From Burkholderia sp. OK233 (GTDB lineage Bacteria > Pseudomonadota > Gammaproteobacteria > Burkholderiales > Burkholderiaceae), in the NCBI RefSeq assembly GCF_900230185.1, contig NZ_OCSR01000002.1, forward strand, positions 1,426,001 through 1,490,000: a stretch of 64,000 bases of DNA, read 5' to 3'. A program made the translations under genes and the position numbers. The notes beneath the pieces are model-generated. The model saw nothing but the letters and a program-made list of their open reading frames with translations, searched no databases and was not told the origin of the DNA. Shown here piece after piece: positions 8,834 through 17,496 of this stretch. Position 1 is the first letter of the stretch; each line of letters begins with the position of its first letter.

Positions 8834-9421
8834 ATGACGACCCTCAAGCAAACGCCTTCGCAAACGGTTGGACCGTACTTCGCCTACGGTCTGTGCCCGC
8901 AGCAATACGACTTCGACTTCAAGAGCTTGTTTACGCCGGTTCTGGCCGATCGCGAAGCGGCCGGCGAGCACATCACGATCGTCGGCCAGGTGTTCGACGG
9001 CGACGGCAAAGTGATCGGCGACGCGATGCTGGAAATGTCGCAGGTGGACGAGCAAGGCCGCTACCCGGCATCACGCGAGGAAATCCTGAAAACCGGGTTC
9101 CGCGGCTTCGCCCGCGTCGGTACGGGCACCGATCCGCTCAAACGCTTTATCGTTGAAACGGTGAAACCCGGCCGCGCAAACCCGGACGAAGCGCCGCATC
9201 TAAATGTGATTGTGACGATGCGCGGCATGCTGCTGCACACCTTTACGCGTATCTATTTCGAGGACGAAGCCGAGGCTAACGAACGGGATGCCGTGCTGGC
9301 AGCGGTTCCGGCGGACCGGCGTGGCACGCTGATCGCGCGTCGCGAGCCGAATACAGCCAATGTGTACCGGTTCGATATCTATATGCAGGGCGACAAGGAA
9401 ACCGTGTTTTTCGATCTGTGA
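8834..9421 (+). CDS. pcaG: Protocatechuate 3,4-dioxygenase, alpha subunit
   Basis: 195 residues of the intradiol dioxygenase fold, beginning MTTLKQTPSQTVGPYFAYGL, a hallmark of the alpha subunit. It lacks the complete Tyr/Tyr/His/His iron set of the beta subunit, as expected: the region equivalent to the His-x-His reads PHLNVIVTMRG. It contributes substrate-pocket residues to the alpha/beta protomer. The gene follows pcaH by 3 bases and is translationally coupled. Confidence 0.97.
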   Translation: MTTLKQTPSQTVGPYFAYGLCPQQYDFDFKSLFTPVLADREAAGEHITIVGQVFDGDGKVIGDAMLEMSQVDEQGRYPASREEILKTGFRGFARVGTGTDPLKRFIVETVKPGRANPDEAPHLNVIVTMRGMLLHTFTRIYFEDEAEANERDAVLAAVPADRRGTLIARREPNTANVYRFDIYMQGDKETVFFDL

Positions 9422-9455
9422 CGCGGATTTCCTGTGCTTTCATAAAGCTTTCACG

Positions 9456-9535
9456 TACACTGGAGATGATCCGTCTAGCGACTGGATCGCGAAACTCCGA
9501 GTAGGTTAAGCCCGCCCCGCGCGGGCTTTTTTTTT
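9456..9535 (+). ncRNA. Candidate short transcript ending in a strong terminator
   Basis: Downstream of pcaG there is a TACACT that could be a -10 element (9456-9461), about 45 bases of unstructured sequence, and then a GC hairpin with nine Ts. The element could equally be only the trailer and terminator of pcaHG. The -35 is poor (TGTGCT at 17 bp). Confidence 0.25.
9510..9535 (+). terminator. Rho-independent terminator after pcaHG
   Basis: Stem GCCCGC (9510-9515) pairs with GCGGGC (9521-9526) around a 5-base loop and is followed by nine Ts (9527-9535). Confidence 0.9.
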
Positions 9536-9614
9536 GGATGCCGAATCAATTGGCACAACGCGATATAGCGCAGCCACGCAGGAAAACGACTAGCAGAAGA
9601 AACTGAGGCCGCGC

Positions 9615-9878
9615 TCAACAACGGAAATGGTCGATGTTCTGTCCAGCGTAGATTGCGCGCGCAAGCCAATCCGGCTTATCGCCATGACCGTCCCACGTAT
9701 TTCCGAAGGCGTCGCGATACATCACGGCCCGGACTGCGGCTTTGTCGGCCTCTATTGCATCAGCAAGCGCTTCAATCGTAATGCCGTATTCGTCCATGCG
9801 TCGACGGATCCACACGATCAGGCGCTCACGCGCATTCCCGTCGAGGTCGAACAGCCGTTGTTCTTCTCGCTCTTTCAT
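9615..9878 (-). CDS. Small protein with H-NS-like C-terminal domain
   Basis: 87 residues from the ATG at 9878 (a TTG-started frame runs to 9935). The first half is charged and helical. The second half, YRDAFGNTWDGHGDKPDWL at residues 54-72, matches the H-NS C-terminal DNA-binding pattern (Tyr-Arg-Asp, Gly-x-Thr-Trp, Gly-x-Gly, Pro-x-Trp-Leu). The loop that usually reads Arg-Gly-Arg and enters the minor groove reads Gly-His-Gly-Asp here, so DNA binding may be weak or different. It is shorter than a usual H-NS-family protein (about 95-135) and lacks a clear oligomerisation helix. No ribosome-binding site is obvious. It stands alone between pcaG and a LysE gene. Confidence 0.55.
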   Translation of the reverse strand: MKEREEQRLFDLDGNARERLIVWIRRRMDEYGITIEALADAIEADKAAVRAVMYRDAFGNTWDGHGDKPDWLARAIYAGQNIDHFRC

Positions 9879-10340
9879 AACGTACCGGTTTCGCGGCTGA
9901 TAGTGCTCGCGTTCGAAAAACAAAAAGCTTCGCAAAACAACGCGAAGCCTATGCGTAAATCAGATGGGTTGGGTGCAAATCGAACTTGCGATGCCTCTCC
10001 CGATGCGTGAGAACTCGCATCGGGGATCGTGCCCAATAAATCCTGGATTTAGGGGAAATCGTCGGCAAACGGCTCGAATCGTGCCCGGTCGGCCTTGGTG
10101 CTCCAAGGCTGCTTTAGCGTATGGAAGGGGATTCTAGCATCCAATTTCCGCTGCTTGCAGCAACTGATTGTCTGCGTGCGATGACGAGCTTTCTTTGTCA
10201 TTCGGTTGGCGTTCGTTACCGGCTTTTTAGATTCTTATTGGTTCTTTATCGGTTCTATTGGCGCTGACCAGAAACAAAACCTCGCCCTCCCATGCTATGT
10301 TTCACCGATCCGCATCGCCGCCTGTAGGAGACACACAAAA
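9879..10340. other. Intergenic region with one hairpin, no gene recognised
   Basis: 462 bases without a convincing gene. CCCGATGCG (9999-10007) and CGCATCGGG (10016-10024) form a 9-bp hairpin with an 8-base loop and no T-run. The minus strand nearby has a T-loop-like GTTCGAT, but no acceptor stem or anticodon arm can be built. The last 60 bases hold the leader of the LysE gene. Confidence 0.5.
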
Positions 10341-10976
10341 ATGCCCGCCTCGACAGCCATCGTCACAATCCTGGCCGCACTGCTGCTCGGTGCAATGAGC
10401 CCAGGACCGAGCTTCGTTATCGTTGCACGTAATGCAATCGGACTCTCGCGCGGCGACGGCCTCGCAACAGCTGCCGGCATGGGAATCGGCGGCGTGTTTT
10501 TCAGCGGTATCGCCTTGCTCGGTCTGTATACCTTGCTGGCGACAGTGGAATGGCTGTACGTCGGCTTGAAAGTGGCCGGCGGCCTTTATCTGATCTACCT
10601 TGCGTCCAAGATCTGGCGCGGTGCGGCCAAACCGCTCGCGTTCGATGCTGCGCAAGCCGCCGCTACCAACGTGCGCAAATCCTTCTGGATCGGTTTGAGC
10701 ACACAACTCAGCAATCCGAAGACAGCGGTCTACTACGGCAGTATCTTCGCGGCCTTGCTTCCGCAACATCCACCGCTGTGGTGCTACTTTGCCTTGCCCC
10801 CTGCGATCTTCGCCATTGAAGCCGGCTGGTACACCGTGGTCGCGTTGTGCTTTTCGAGCAAACGTCCGCGTGAAATCTATCTGCAGTGGAAGGCCTGGAT
10901 CGATCGCGTCGCCGCAAGCGCAGTTGCCGCGCTCGGATTACGGCTGATCCTGACAGCGCATAAAGTGGGTATCTGA
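10341..10976 (+). CDS. LysE/RhtB-family amino-acid exporter
   Basis: 211 residues, the usual size for the family, with about six hydrophobic segments. The N-terminal LLLGAMSPGPSFVIVARNAI carries the family's conserved Ser-Pro-Gly-Pro motif. The LSNPKTAVYYGSIF block is the second conserved motif. The start at 10341 follows TAGGAG at 10325-10330; a longer frame begins at 10206 but adds non-membrane sequence. Such proteins export amino acids or homoserine derivatives by proton exchange; the substrate cannot be told from sequence. It is monocistronic. Confidence 0.9.
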   Translation: MPASTAIVTILAALLLGAMSPGPSFVIVARNAIGLSRGDGLATAAGMGIGGVFFSGIALLGLYTLLATVEWLYVGLKVAGGLYLIYLASKIWRGAAKPLAFDAAQAAATNVRKSFWIGLSTQLSNPKTAVYYGSIFAALLPQHPPLWCYFALPPAIFAIEAGWYTVVALCFSSKRPREIYLQWKAWIDRVAASAVAALGLRLILTAHKVGI

Positions 10977-11101
10977 AACAGAAATTCCGCTCGAATGGCT
11001 TGTCGTGCCCCGCAACGCGGCAAGCCAGTAACGAGGGCCGCATGGGCGCGCGCCGAGCGTACGCAAGCAGGGTCCATAACAAAACAGTTACAAGATAAGT
11101 G

Positions 11102-11130
11102 TTGACGCTGGCATGCCCGGCGGTTACTGT
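11102..11130 (+). promoter_or_regulatory. Promoter of the cold-shock gene
   Basis: TTGACG (11102-11107) and TACTGT (11125-11130) are separated by 17 bp. Transcription from here would give a leader of about 130 bases, the long 5' UTR expected of a cspA-type thermoregulated mRNA. Confidence 0.55.
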
Positions 11131-11268
11131 GGCACCCGAAGTTCAAGAAGTTCGATTGCTGTTCATCAATGTCTCGCTCCTCAGCGGTATTCGTTGTCCT
11201 CTCCCTCCTTGACGCTTCACGCGCTCCTCAACAGAGCAAATTTTTCTATTTTTACTCAAGGATTCTTC

Positions 11269-11472
11269 ATGGATACCGGTACCGTTAAGTGGTTCAACGA
11301 CAGCAAAGGCTTTGGCTTCATCACCCCGGACAAGGGCGGCGACGACCTGTTCGCGCACTTCTCCGAAATCAGCGGCGACGGCTTCAAGACGCTGGCTGAA
11401 AATCAGAAGGTGAGCTTCGAAACGAAGCAAGGCCCGAAGGGTCTGCAAGCGGCTAACATCAAGCCGATGTAA
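11269..11472 (+). CDS. Cold-shock protein, CspA family
   Basis: 67 residues forming one cold-shock domain (OB fold). The RNA-binding motifs RNP1 (KGFGFITP) and RNP2 (DLFAHFSEI) are intact. It is a single-stranded nucleic-acid chaperone that melts mRNA structure. The ATG follows AAGGATTC. A long leader suggests regulation at the RNA level. Which csp paralogue it is cannot be decided. Confidence 0.95.
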   Translation: MDTGTVKWFNDSKGFGFITPDKGGDDLFAHFSEISGDGFKTLAENQKVSFETKQGPKGLQAANIKPM

Positions 11473-11482
11473 GTTTGAAGGG

Positions 11483-11508
11483 CTCGGTGTCCGGCAACGG
11501 ACATCGGG
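11483..11508 (+). terminator. Hairpin after the cold-shock gene
   Basis: TGTCCG (11488-11493) and CGGACA (11498-11503) pair around a GCAA tetraloop and the stem extends to 11 pairs with wobbles. There is no T-run, so it may stabilise the 3' end or aid Rho termination. Confidence 0.45.
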
Positions 11509-11761
11509 CTGCAGCGACATCCTCGCGGAGCTTTGTCTCCCACAGTTGGCGCGATCGCTTTTAGCTGCGTGTGTTTTTTAGCAGCAAGCCCTAAGCGCCA
11601 AACGCCTCGTTGCACCTCATTCTCCCCTCTGGCTTTAACGCCCTTTTTAGCTTTCCGACTGCGTTTGGATTCGGCTCGCAATGGCTTGAATCGGCTCGTC
11701 CGCGTGACCCGTATAACGGCTCGCACGGCAGGCGCGCACTCGAACATTATTAAAATATAAA

Positions 11762-11986
11762 ATGCAAAACAAACATATTCATCATTACAACGGCTATGCC
11801 GTCAAACCCTCGGCGCATCGTTTGCCCGACGGTAGTTTCTCATCCAATCTGCTGCTCGAACGCGCTGACAGCGCGCGTACCGAAGGGCGCTACCAGTTCT
11901 ATTCGCTCGACTACTTCCCGAACGAAGAACAGGCACTGCAGCACTCGGCACGCTGGGCACGCCGCTGGGTCGACACGCGCGGTTAA
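11762..11986 (+). CDS. Small hypothetical protein downstream of the cold-shock gene
   Basis: 74 residues, no signal peptide or membrane segment. Its sequence is rich in His, Tyr, Arg and Ser, with an aromatic C-terminal half (FYSLDYFPNEEQALQH) ending in ARRWVDTRG. It reads like a compact single domain. The leader is AT-rich with no clear Shine-Dalgarno. I recognise it only as a protein often seen in Burkholderia; no function is known to me. Confidence 0.55.
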   Translation: MQNKHIHHYNGYAVKPSAHRLPDGSFSSNLLLERADSARTEGRYQFYSLDYFPNEEQALQHSARWARRWVDTRG

Positions 11987-12080
11987 GCGCGAGTCGAACC
12001 TGATGCACGCTGGACCCTGCGCTTGCATCAAGCAGCACCACATAGCGCGCCATTAGGCGCGCTAGAAAATTGCGCGCGGT

Positions 12081-13715
12081 CTATTCGGCGGGTCCTTCCG
12101 CCTTGATCCGCGCGCGCAGTTCGAACTTCTGAATTTTTCCCGTCGACGTCTTCGGCAATTCGCCGAAGCGCACCGCTTTTGGCAACTTGTATCCCGCAAG
12201 AAACAGCCGGCAGTGCGCGATGATCTCTTCCGCGCTCACCTGAGCACCTTCCTTGAGCTCGACGAAGGCGCAGGGTACCTCTCCCCACTTCGGATCGGCC
12301 ATCGCCACCACGGCGGCAACCGACACCGCAGGGTGACGGTACAGCGTGTCTTCGACCTCGATGCTCGAGATGTTCTCCCCGCCCGAAATGATGATGTCCT
12401 TGCTGCGATCGCGGATACGGATGTAGCCGTCAGGCATCCGCACACCGAGGTCCCCGGTATGGAACCAGCCGCCACGGAAGGTCGCTTCGGTGGCGCGCTC
12501 GTTCTTCAGATATCCCTTCATGCAGATATTGCCGCGGAACATGATCTCGCCGAGCGTTTCGCCGTCGTCAGGCACGGGCGCGAGCGTGTCCGGATCGACT
12601 ACCGTTACGGCTGCCTGCAAGTGATAACGCACGCCTTGCCGCGCGTTCATTTCGGCACGCGCGTTGTCGTCGAGCGCTTCCCATTCTTCCTGTTTTGCGC
12701 AGACCGCGGCCGGGCCGTAGGTCTCGGTGAGTCCGTATACGTGCGTCAGATCGAAGCCGATCTCCTTCATTTTGGCGATCACTGCCGGCGCGGGCGCCGC
12801 GCCCGCCACCATCGTCGACACGCGATGCGTGATGCCCTCACGCCATTCGGCGGGCGCATTCGCAAGCGCGCTTTGCACGATCGGCGCGCCACAATAGTGC
12901 GTGATGCCTTCGCTGCGAATCAGTTCGAACACCGTCTTCGCGTCGAATTTGCGGAGACAGACATTGACGCCGGCACGCGCGGCAACGGTCCATGGGAAAC
13001 ACCAGCCGTTGCAGTGAAAGAGCGGCAAGGTCCATAGGTAGATCGCATGCTTGGGCATGTCCCATTCGAGGATATTGCTGAGCGCATTCAGATACGCGCC
13101 GCGATGGTGGTAGACCACGCCTTTAGGATCGCCGGTCGTGCCCGAGGTGTAGTTCAACGCGATAGCGTCCCACTCGTCGGCGGGCAAGGTCCAGGCGAAC
13201 TCGGGGTCGCCGGTTTGCAGGAAGGCTTCGTAGTCGGTTGCGCGGATGAACTTGCTGGCGTCGGCGGGCATCGCATCGGCCACGCTGATCACGCGCAGCT
13301 CGGGGAATTCCAGCGCGGCGCGGTGCGCCAATTCGCTGTACTCGGTATCGACGATCAACGCCTTCGCCTCGCCATGACGCAACATGAACAGCAGCGACGA
13401 CACGTCGAGCCGCGTGTTCAGCGTATTGAGCACGGCGCCGGCCATCGGCACGCCAAAATGCGCTTCTATCATCGGAGGAATATTCGGCAGCAAAGCGGCA
13501 ACCGTGTCGCCGCGTTCGATACCGGCCCGCTGCAACGCACTGGCCAGACGCCGCGCGCGCTCGTAGGTTTCGCGCCAGTTACGGCGAATCTCCCCATGGA
13601 CGACCGCCAGCCGCTCACCGTAGACTTCCGCTGCGCGTACGATGAAATCGATGGGCGTCAGCGGAACATAATTGGCCTCGCGCCGCTGGAGGCCTTCTTC
13701 GAACATGTGCGTCAT
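12081..13715 (-). CDS. Acyl-CoA synthetase, AMP-binding (AlkK/DmdB-like)
   Basis: 544 residues of the ANL superfamily. It activates a carboxylic acid to the acyl-AMP and then the CoA thioester. The P-loop YTSGTTGDPKGV is at residues 189-200. The adenylation motif YGLTETYGP, the hinge motif RSKDIIISGGENISS and the catalytic lysine in KTSTGKIQKF near the C-terminus are all present. The start follows AGGAGACA. Sequence style (FEEGLQRREANYVPLTPIDF) resembles medium-chain or 3-methylmercaptopropionate ligases; the substrate is uncertain. It is divergent from a Crp/Fnr-type regulator, which may control it. Confidence 0.9.
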   Translation of the reverse strand: MTHMFEEGLQRREANYVPLTPIDFIVRAAEVYGERLAVVHGEIRRNWRETYERARRLASALQRAGIERGDTVAALLPNIPPMIEAHFGVPMAGAVLNTLNTRLDVSSLLFMLRHGEAKALIVDTEYSELAHRAALEFPELRVISVADAMPADASKFIRATDYEAFLQTGDPEFAWTLPADEWDAIALNYTSGTTGDPKGVVYHHRGAYLNALSNILEWDMPKHAIYLWTLPLFHCNGWCFPWTVAARAGVNVCLRKFDAKTVFELIRSEGITHYCGAPIVQSALANAPAEWREGITHRVSTMVAGAAPAPAVIAKMKEIGFDLTHVYGLTETYGPAAVCAKQEEWEALDDNARAEMNARQGVRYHLQAAVTVVDPDTLAPVPDDGETLGEIMFRGNICMKGYLKNERATEATFRGGWFHTGDLGVRMPDGYIRIRDRSKDIIISGGENISSIEVEDTLYRHPAVSVAAVVAMADPKWGEVPCAFVELKEGAQVSAEEIIAHCRLFLAGYKLPKAVRFGELPKTSTGKIQKFELRARIKAEGPAE

Positions 13716-13873
13716 CGCTTTGTCTCCTGAGGCGCTGGCCGCGCCGCCGATTTTTCTGATTGATGAGCTAGCCTAGCAATTGTCATGGTGAACTGTCTGT
13801 CATTCAAATGACAGAGTGGCGCGCCCTGGCTCTATGCAACCGACTTCACTCGCCTACACCCCGCTCGCTGCTT

Positions 13874-14620
13874 ATGGATGACGCACCGTTTACCGCCGTC
13901 GCAGACTCCCGCCCGCACCGGCCTGAACGGGTCCCGCGCGCCGATCTGCCTCGGCTATTCAGCACCTGCGCATGGTTCAGGGCGCTCGCCGCCGAGCACC
14001 AAGCCATGGTCCTTGCCAGCGCGTACGCAGAGCGGCTGGAAGGGGGCGCATGGATCGCGCGCCGCCAGGAGCCGTCAGACTACTGGATCGGCGTCCATTC
14101 CGGGCTCATCAAACTCGCCATCTACAACGCCTCGGGACGCAGTTGCACGCTCTCCGGCGTCCCGCCCGGCGGCTGGTTCGGCGAAGGCAGCGTGATCAAG
14201 CGCGAATTGCGCAAGTACGACGTGGCCGCCATTCAGCCTTCGCTCGTGATGTTCGTGCCGTCAGAGACGTTCCATGCGCTTCTGGAGTCGAGCCTGCCGT
14301 TCACCGGCTTTGTGATCCGGCAGTTGAACAACCGCATGGGCGAATTCATCGCATCGATCCAGAATAGCCGCCTGCTGGATGTCGACGCGCGCGTCGCCCA
14401 ATCGCTCGCGCAACTGTTCAATCCGGACCTCTATCCCGACACCGGGCGGACGCTGGCCATTTCGCAGGAAGAAGTCGGCCTGCTGGCAGGCGTGTCGAGG
14501 CAACGGATCAACCAGGCACTGCAAAACCTCGAAAGACTTCAGATTTTGCGCCTCTCGTACAACCAGATCGACGTGCTGGACCTCGAACGCCTGTGCGCGT
14601 TTGGTCAGGAGCAGATCTAG
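13874..14620 (+). CDS. Crp/Fnr-family transcriptional regulator
   Basis: 248 residues: a cyclic-nucleotide-binding-like beta-roll (about residues 30-150) and a C-terminal helix-turn-helix, with EEVGLLAGVSRQRINQALQNLE as the recognition part. The Fnr-type N-terminal cysteine cluster is absent and the Crp cAMP-binding pattern is not clear, so the effector is unknown. The start at 13874 is preferred over one at 13808 because the cupped domain begins soon after, though no strong ribosome-binding site precedes either. Divergent to the acyl-CoA ligase. Confidence 0.85.
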   Translation: MDDAPFTAVADSRPHRPERVPRADLPRLFSTCAWFRALAAEHQAMVLASAYAERLEGGAWIARRQEPSDYWIGVHSGLIKLAIYNASGRSCTLSGVPPGGWFGEGSVIKRELRKYDVAAIQPSLVMFVPSETFHALLESSLPFTGFVIRQLNNRMGEFIASIQNSRLLDVDARVAQSLAQLFNPDLYPDTGRTLAISQEEVGLLAGVSRQRINQALQNLERLQILRLSYNQIDVLDLERLCAFGQEQI

Positions 14621-14867
14621 GGCGGGCGCGGGCGCCATGCTGTCCGCCGCAGCTTCCCGCGATTTTCTACGGGTTTGACTCCACTTTCCTCGATTTTTCT
14701 CGACGTTTCCCGTATTTCATCAGTCGCCTCGGGCCAAACGCTCACGTTTCAGGCAGGAATTTCGGACGCCGGAATAAAGAATCCGCAGCAACAGCCGTTA
14801 TGCCGACTATGCAACGCAGATTGCAGCCCCTCCCTATTCCGAGTTCAACGTATTGTCGAAGCCGATA

Positions 14868-16427
14868 ATGAACCGTCTGACACTAAAACAGAAATTGTGG
14901 GTGCCGATACTGCTTTGCTGGGCGGCGCTCCTGATCGTGACCGTTGTGAATGCGTTCGATGCACGAAACGCTCAAATGGGCGCACGGCGCGCGGATCTGG
15001 CCGACGTCACCGACATGGCGGTGTCGATCGTCGCGGACTATGCGAAGCAGGCCGACGCGGGCAAGCTCCCGGTCGATGAGGCCAAACAGCAGGCCATCGC
15101 CCGCGTCACCGCGCAGCGCTATGGCGCATCGGGCTACGTGACGATCGTGCGCAGCGATTCGGTGATGGTCGCTCATCCGATGAGTCCGAAGCTGAACGGC
15201 AAGGACATGAGCGGCTTCCGCGACGCCAAAGGCAATGCGCTGTATCACGACATCGCGCAGGCAGGCGGCTCAGCGAGCGGCGCCGGCTATCTGCGCTACT
15301 GGTGGCCGAAACCCGGCGAGACGGCGCCGAGCGAAAAGATCGGCTATGTGAAGCGATTCGGCCCATGGAATTGGGACTTTATCGCCGGCGCCTATATGGA
15401 CGACATCCAGGCGCAGTTCTATGCAACGCTCGCGCGCTCGGCCGGCATGCTGGTGCTGCTGGGTGTGCTGGTGTCGTTCGTGGCTTCGCGGGTGGTGCGC
15501 AACGTTTCGCGCTCGATTGGCGGAGAGCCTTCCACCGCAGCGGCGATTGCAATGCAGATCGCGCGCGGCGACCTCGCCACTCACATTGACCTGCGTCGCG
15601 ACGACATGTCGAGCCTGTTGTTCTCCCTGCGTGAGATGCGCAATCAACTGGCTGCGACCGTCGCGCGGATCAAGACGTCCGCCGAGACGATCACGATCGC
15701 CTCGAAAGAGATCGCTGCGGGCAACCTGGATCTGTCGAGCCGTACCGAAGAACAGGCGGCTTCGTTGCAGCAGACCGCCGCCAGCATGGACGAGCTCACC
15801 AAGACCGTCACGCAGAACGCCGACAATGCAGCGACCGCATCAGAACTCGCAGCGGATGCGTCGAGCATTGCCGCGCGTGGCGGCCAGGTCGTCAACGACG
15901 TGGTCGAGAAAATGGCCGGCATCACCGATAGTTCGCGCAAGATCGGCGAGATCATCAGCGTGATCGAAGGCATCGCGTTCCAGACCAATATCCTTGCGCT
16001 GAACGCAGCAGTCGAAGCGGTGCGCGCCGGTGAAGAAGGCCGCGGCTTCGCGGTCGTCGCGGGCGAAGTGCGCAATCTCGCGCAGCGCAGCGCGACGGCG
16101 GCCAAAGAGATCAAAGTGCTGATCCACCAGTCCGTCGCGCAGGTCGGCGAAGGCTCGACGCTGGCAGACAAGGCCGGCAGCACGATCGGCGAGGTGGTCG
16201 ACGCCGTGCGCCGCGTGACGGCGATCATGAACGAGATCTCGGCGGCCTCGAAAGAGCAGAGCTCGGGCATCGGCGAAGTCAATCTCGCGATCCGCCAGAT
16301 GGACGATGTGACGCAACGCAACGCCGCGCTAGTCGAACAGGCAGCGGCTGCGGCAAGCTCACTCGATGAGCAGACCGAACGTCTGCGAAATGCGGTTGCA
16401 GTGTTCAAGGTCGAACAACACGCGTGA
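14868..16427 (+). CDS. Methyl-accepting chemotaxis protein with sCache domain
   Basis: 519 residues from the ATG at 14868 (a TTG lies at 14853). Order: transmembrane helix near residues 9-28, a periplasmic single Cache (sCache_2) domain to about 180 with the [16 protein letters not shown] and [13 protein letters not shown] motifs, a second transmembrane helix near 185-205, HAMP, and the cytoplasmic signalling hairpin. The hairpin tip reads [20 protein letters not shown]; the usual Ala in VEAARAGE is Val here. There is no C-terminal CheR-docking pentapeptide (it ends VEQHA). sCache_2 receptors often sense small organic acids; the ligand is unknown. Confidence 0.93.
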   Translation: MNRLTLKQKLWVPILLCWAALLIVTVVNAFDARNAQMGARRADLADVTDMAVSIVADYAKQADAGKLPVDEAKQQAIARVTAQRYGASGYVTIVRSDSVMVAHPMSPKLNGKDMSGFRDAKGNALYHDIAQAGGSASGAGYLRYWWPKPGETAPSEKIGYVKRFGPWNWDFIAGAYMDDIQAQFYATLARSAGMLVLLGVLVSFVASRVVRNVSRSIGGEPSTAAAIAMQIARGDLATHIDLRRDDMSSLLFSLREMRNQLAATVARIKTSAETITIASKEIAAGNLDLSSRTEEQAASLQQTAASMDELTKTVTQNADNAATASELAADASSIAARGGQVVNDVVEKMAGITDSSRKIGEIISVIEGIAFQTNILALNAAVEAVRAGEEGRGFAVVAGEVRNLAQRSATAAKEIKVLIHQSVAQVGEGSTLADKAGSTIGEVVDAVRRVTAIMNEISAASKEQSSGIGEVNLAIRQMDDVTQRNAALVEQAAAAASSLDEQTERLRNAVAVFKVEQHA

Positions 16428-16470
16428 TCGAGCGGTGCCTTCATGCAGCAGACCAAAGCATGCGATTGAA

Positions 16471-16503
16471 AAGGCCGTCATCCGGTAAAAGGATGACGGC
16501 CTT
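16471..16503. terminator. Bidirectional terminator after the chemoreceptor
   Basis: AAGGCCGTCATCC (16471-16483) and GGATGACGGCCTT (16491-16503) form a perfect 13-bp stem with a 7-base loop. It can serve the chemoreceptor and the convergent transposase gene. Confidence 0.85.
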
Positions 16504-16536
16504 TCTGCTTGTTATGCCGAAACGGTCCTGAGCCTA

Positions 16537-16890
16537 TTACGCCGTGCGCGGGTAGCTCCTGCGAGTGACAGGCCGCGTCAGCATGGCATCAGTATCGAAC
16601 AACGCAAAGGCGATATTGGCCAGCACCCCTGAATTCTTCCAGCGCAAATAATAGCGATGCGCGGTCTGATAAGGCGCATAGCGGTCGGGCATGGCGTGCC
16701 ATGGCTTGCCCGTGTGCAGCACCCACAGCACACTGTTCACCACGCAACGGATGTCGATGCTGGGACGGCCACGCCGAGGTCCGTGATCTTTCATTTCAGG
16801 CAGGAGCGGCACGATGAGATGCCATTGCTCGTCGGTGAGATCCTGAATGGCTGGCGAGCGAGCCAGCGGGTTTGAAGCGGGAGTATCCAT
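16537..16890 (-). CDS. IS5-type transposase OrfA (DUF4096), stand-alone
   Basis: 117 residues matching the N-terminal unit of IS5-group transposases: LTDEQWHLIVPLLP, GRPSIDIRCVVNSVLWVLHTG, a Trp/Tyr-rich YYLRWKNSG. The catalytic DDE half (OrfB) is absent on either strand nearby, and I found no terminal inverted repeats, so it cannot move by itself. It may be an IS remnant or a domesticated DNA-binding protein. It lies next to a broken porin gene, consistent with an old insertion or rearrangement there. Confidence 0.75.
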   Translation of the reverse strand: MDTPASNPLARSPAIQDLTDEQWHLIVPLLPEMKDHGPRRGRPSIDIRCVVNSVLWVLHTGKPWHAMPDRYAPYQTAHRYYLRWKNSGVLANIAFALFDTDAMLTRPVTRRSYPRTA

Positions 16891-17157
16891 GCAGTAAGAA
16901 CGCGCACCTGCAGCACACGTGCTAGCGTCGCCGCGAAAAATGTCTATAACTCAATCGTTTCAGACTACCGCAAGCGCGCTGTCGCGAAAGTCAATTATTG
17001 TCAGACTCGTGTGCACAATTGTCAGAAATCGCAATACGCTATTGCGGCAATGGATTAATGGCGCGGTGGAGGTGGTGGTCTATCATCGGCGCGCCCGGCG
17101 CGTAGCAGGCCTGCGCGTCCCGGCCTTGAATGAAAAATCCATAACCGCAGACGCAGG

Positions 17158-17350
17158 AATATCGGCAACGGTCAGTTGGGCAGCGGCAATCGCTATACGT
17201 TCGTGGCGCTGGCCGAGTATGCATTGTCGAATGCGTACCGAGGCGTACGGTACGGTCGATTTCGACAAGGTGTCGGGAGCAGCCTCGGTCGAATTACCGG
17301 GCAAGAACAATCAGACCGGCGTTGCACTCGGTCTGCGTACGATTTTCTGA
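17158..17350 (+). pseudogene. C-terminal remnant of a porin gene, frameshifted
   Basis: From 17158 the frame reads NIGNGQLGSGNRYTFVALAE and then YALS. The porin C-terminus continues one frame away as RTEAYGTVDFDKVSG and ends NQTGVALGLRTIF with the terminal Phe of outer-membrane proteins. Removing one T at 17232 restores Leu-Ser-Lys-Arg-Thr-Glu-Ala-Tyr, the standard porin wording, so a single-base insertion broke it. No upstream porin sequence is recognisable. It lies between the IS5 OrfA and an intact porin of opposite direction. Confidence 0.75.
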
Positions 17351-17441
17351 GTACCGCACGATAGGAGAAGATCCAGCCAGGCGCACCGCGGCATCCGGCA
17401 TTCACGCCGGGTGCCGACCACCAAAGTGGCGCGTCCATAAA

Positions 17442-17467
17442 AAAAGGTGCCGCGAACGGCACCTTTT
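17442..17467 (-). terminator. Terminator of the porin gene
   Basis: On the minus strand AAAAGGTGCCG pairs with CGGCACCTTTT around a UUCG tetraloop, followed by a T-run (17438-17445 read on the complement). Confidence 0.9.
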
Positions 17468-17496
17468 CTGCAACAACTAGCTTCTTCTGCTGAAGC

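Noticed and set aside
9965-10035. tRNA-like stretch on the minus strand with a GTTCGAT loop
   Set aside because: No acceptor stem, no 5-bp T stem and no anticodon arm can be formed.
14845-14868. GCCGATAA right at the chemoreceptor start, like a sigma-28 -10 box
   Set aside because: It overlaps the ATG and the TCAA upstream is at 12 instead of 15 bases. A transcript from it would miss the start codon.
17031-17047. CGCAATA-CGC-TATTGCG palindrome near the IS5 OrfA as an IS end
   Set aside because: No matching copy at the other side of the transposase gene and no target duplication found.
16919-17350. 143-residue frame as a complete gene
   Set aside because: Only its last ~40 residues are porin-like; the N-terminal part is unrelated noise joined by the frameshift, so I annotated the remnant instead.
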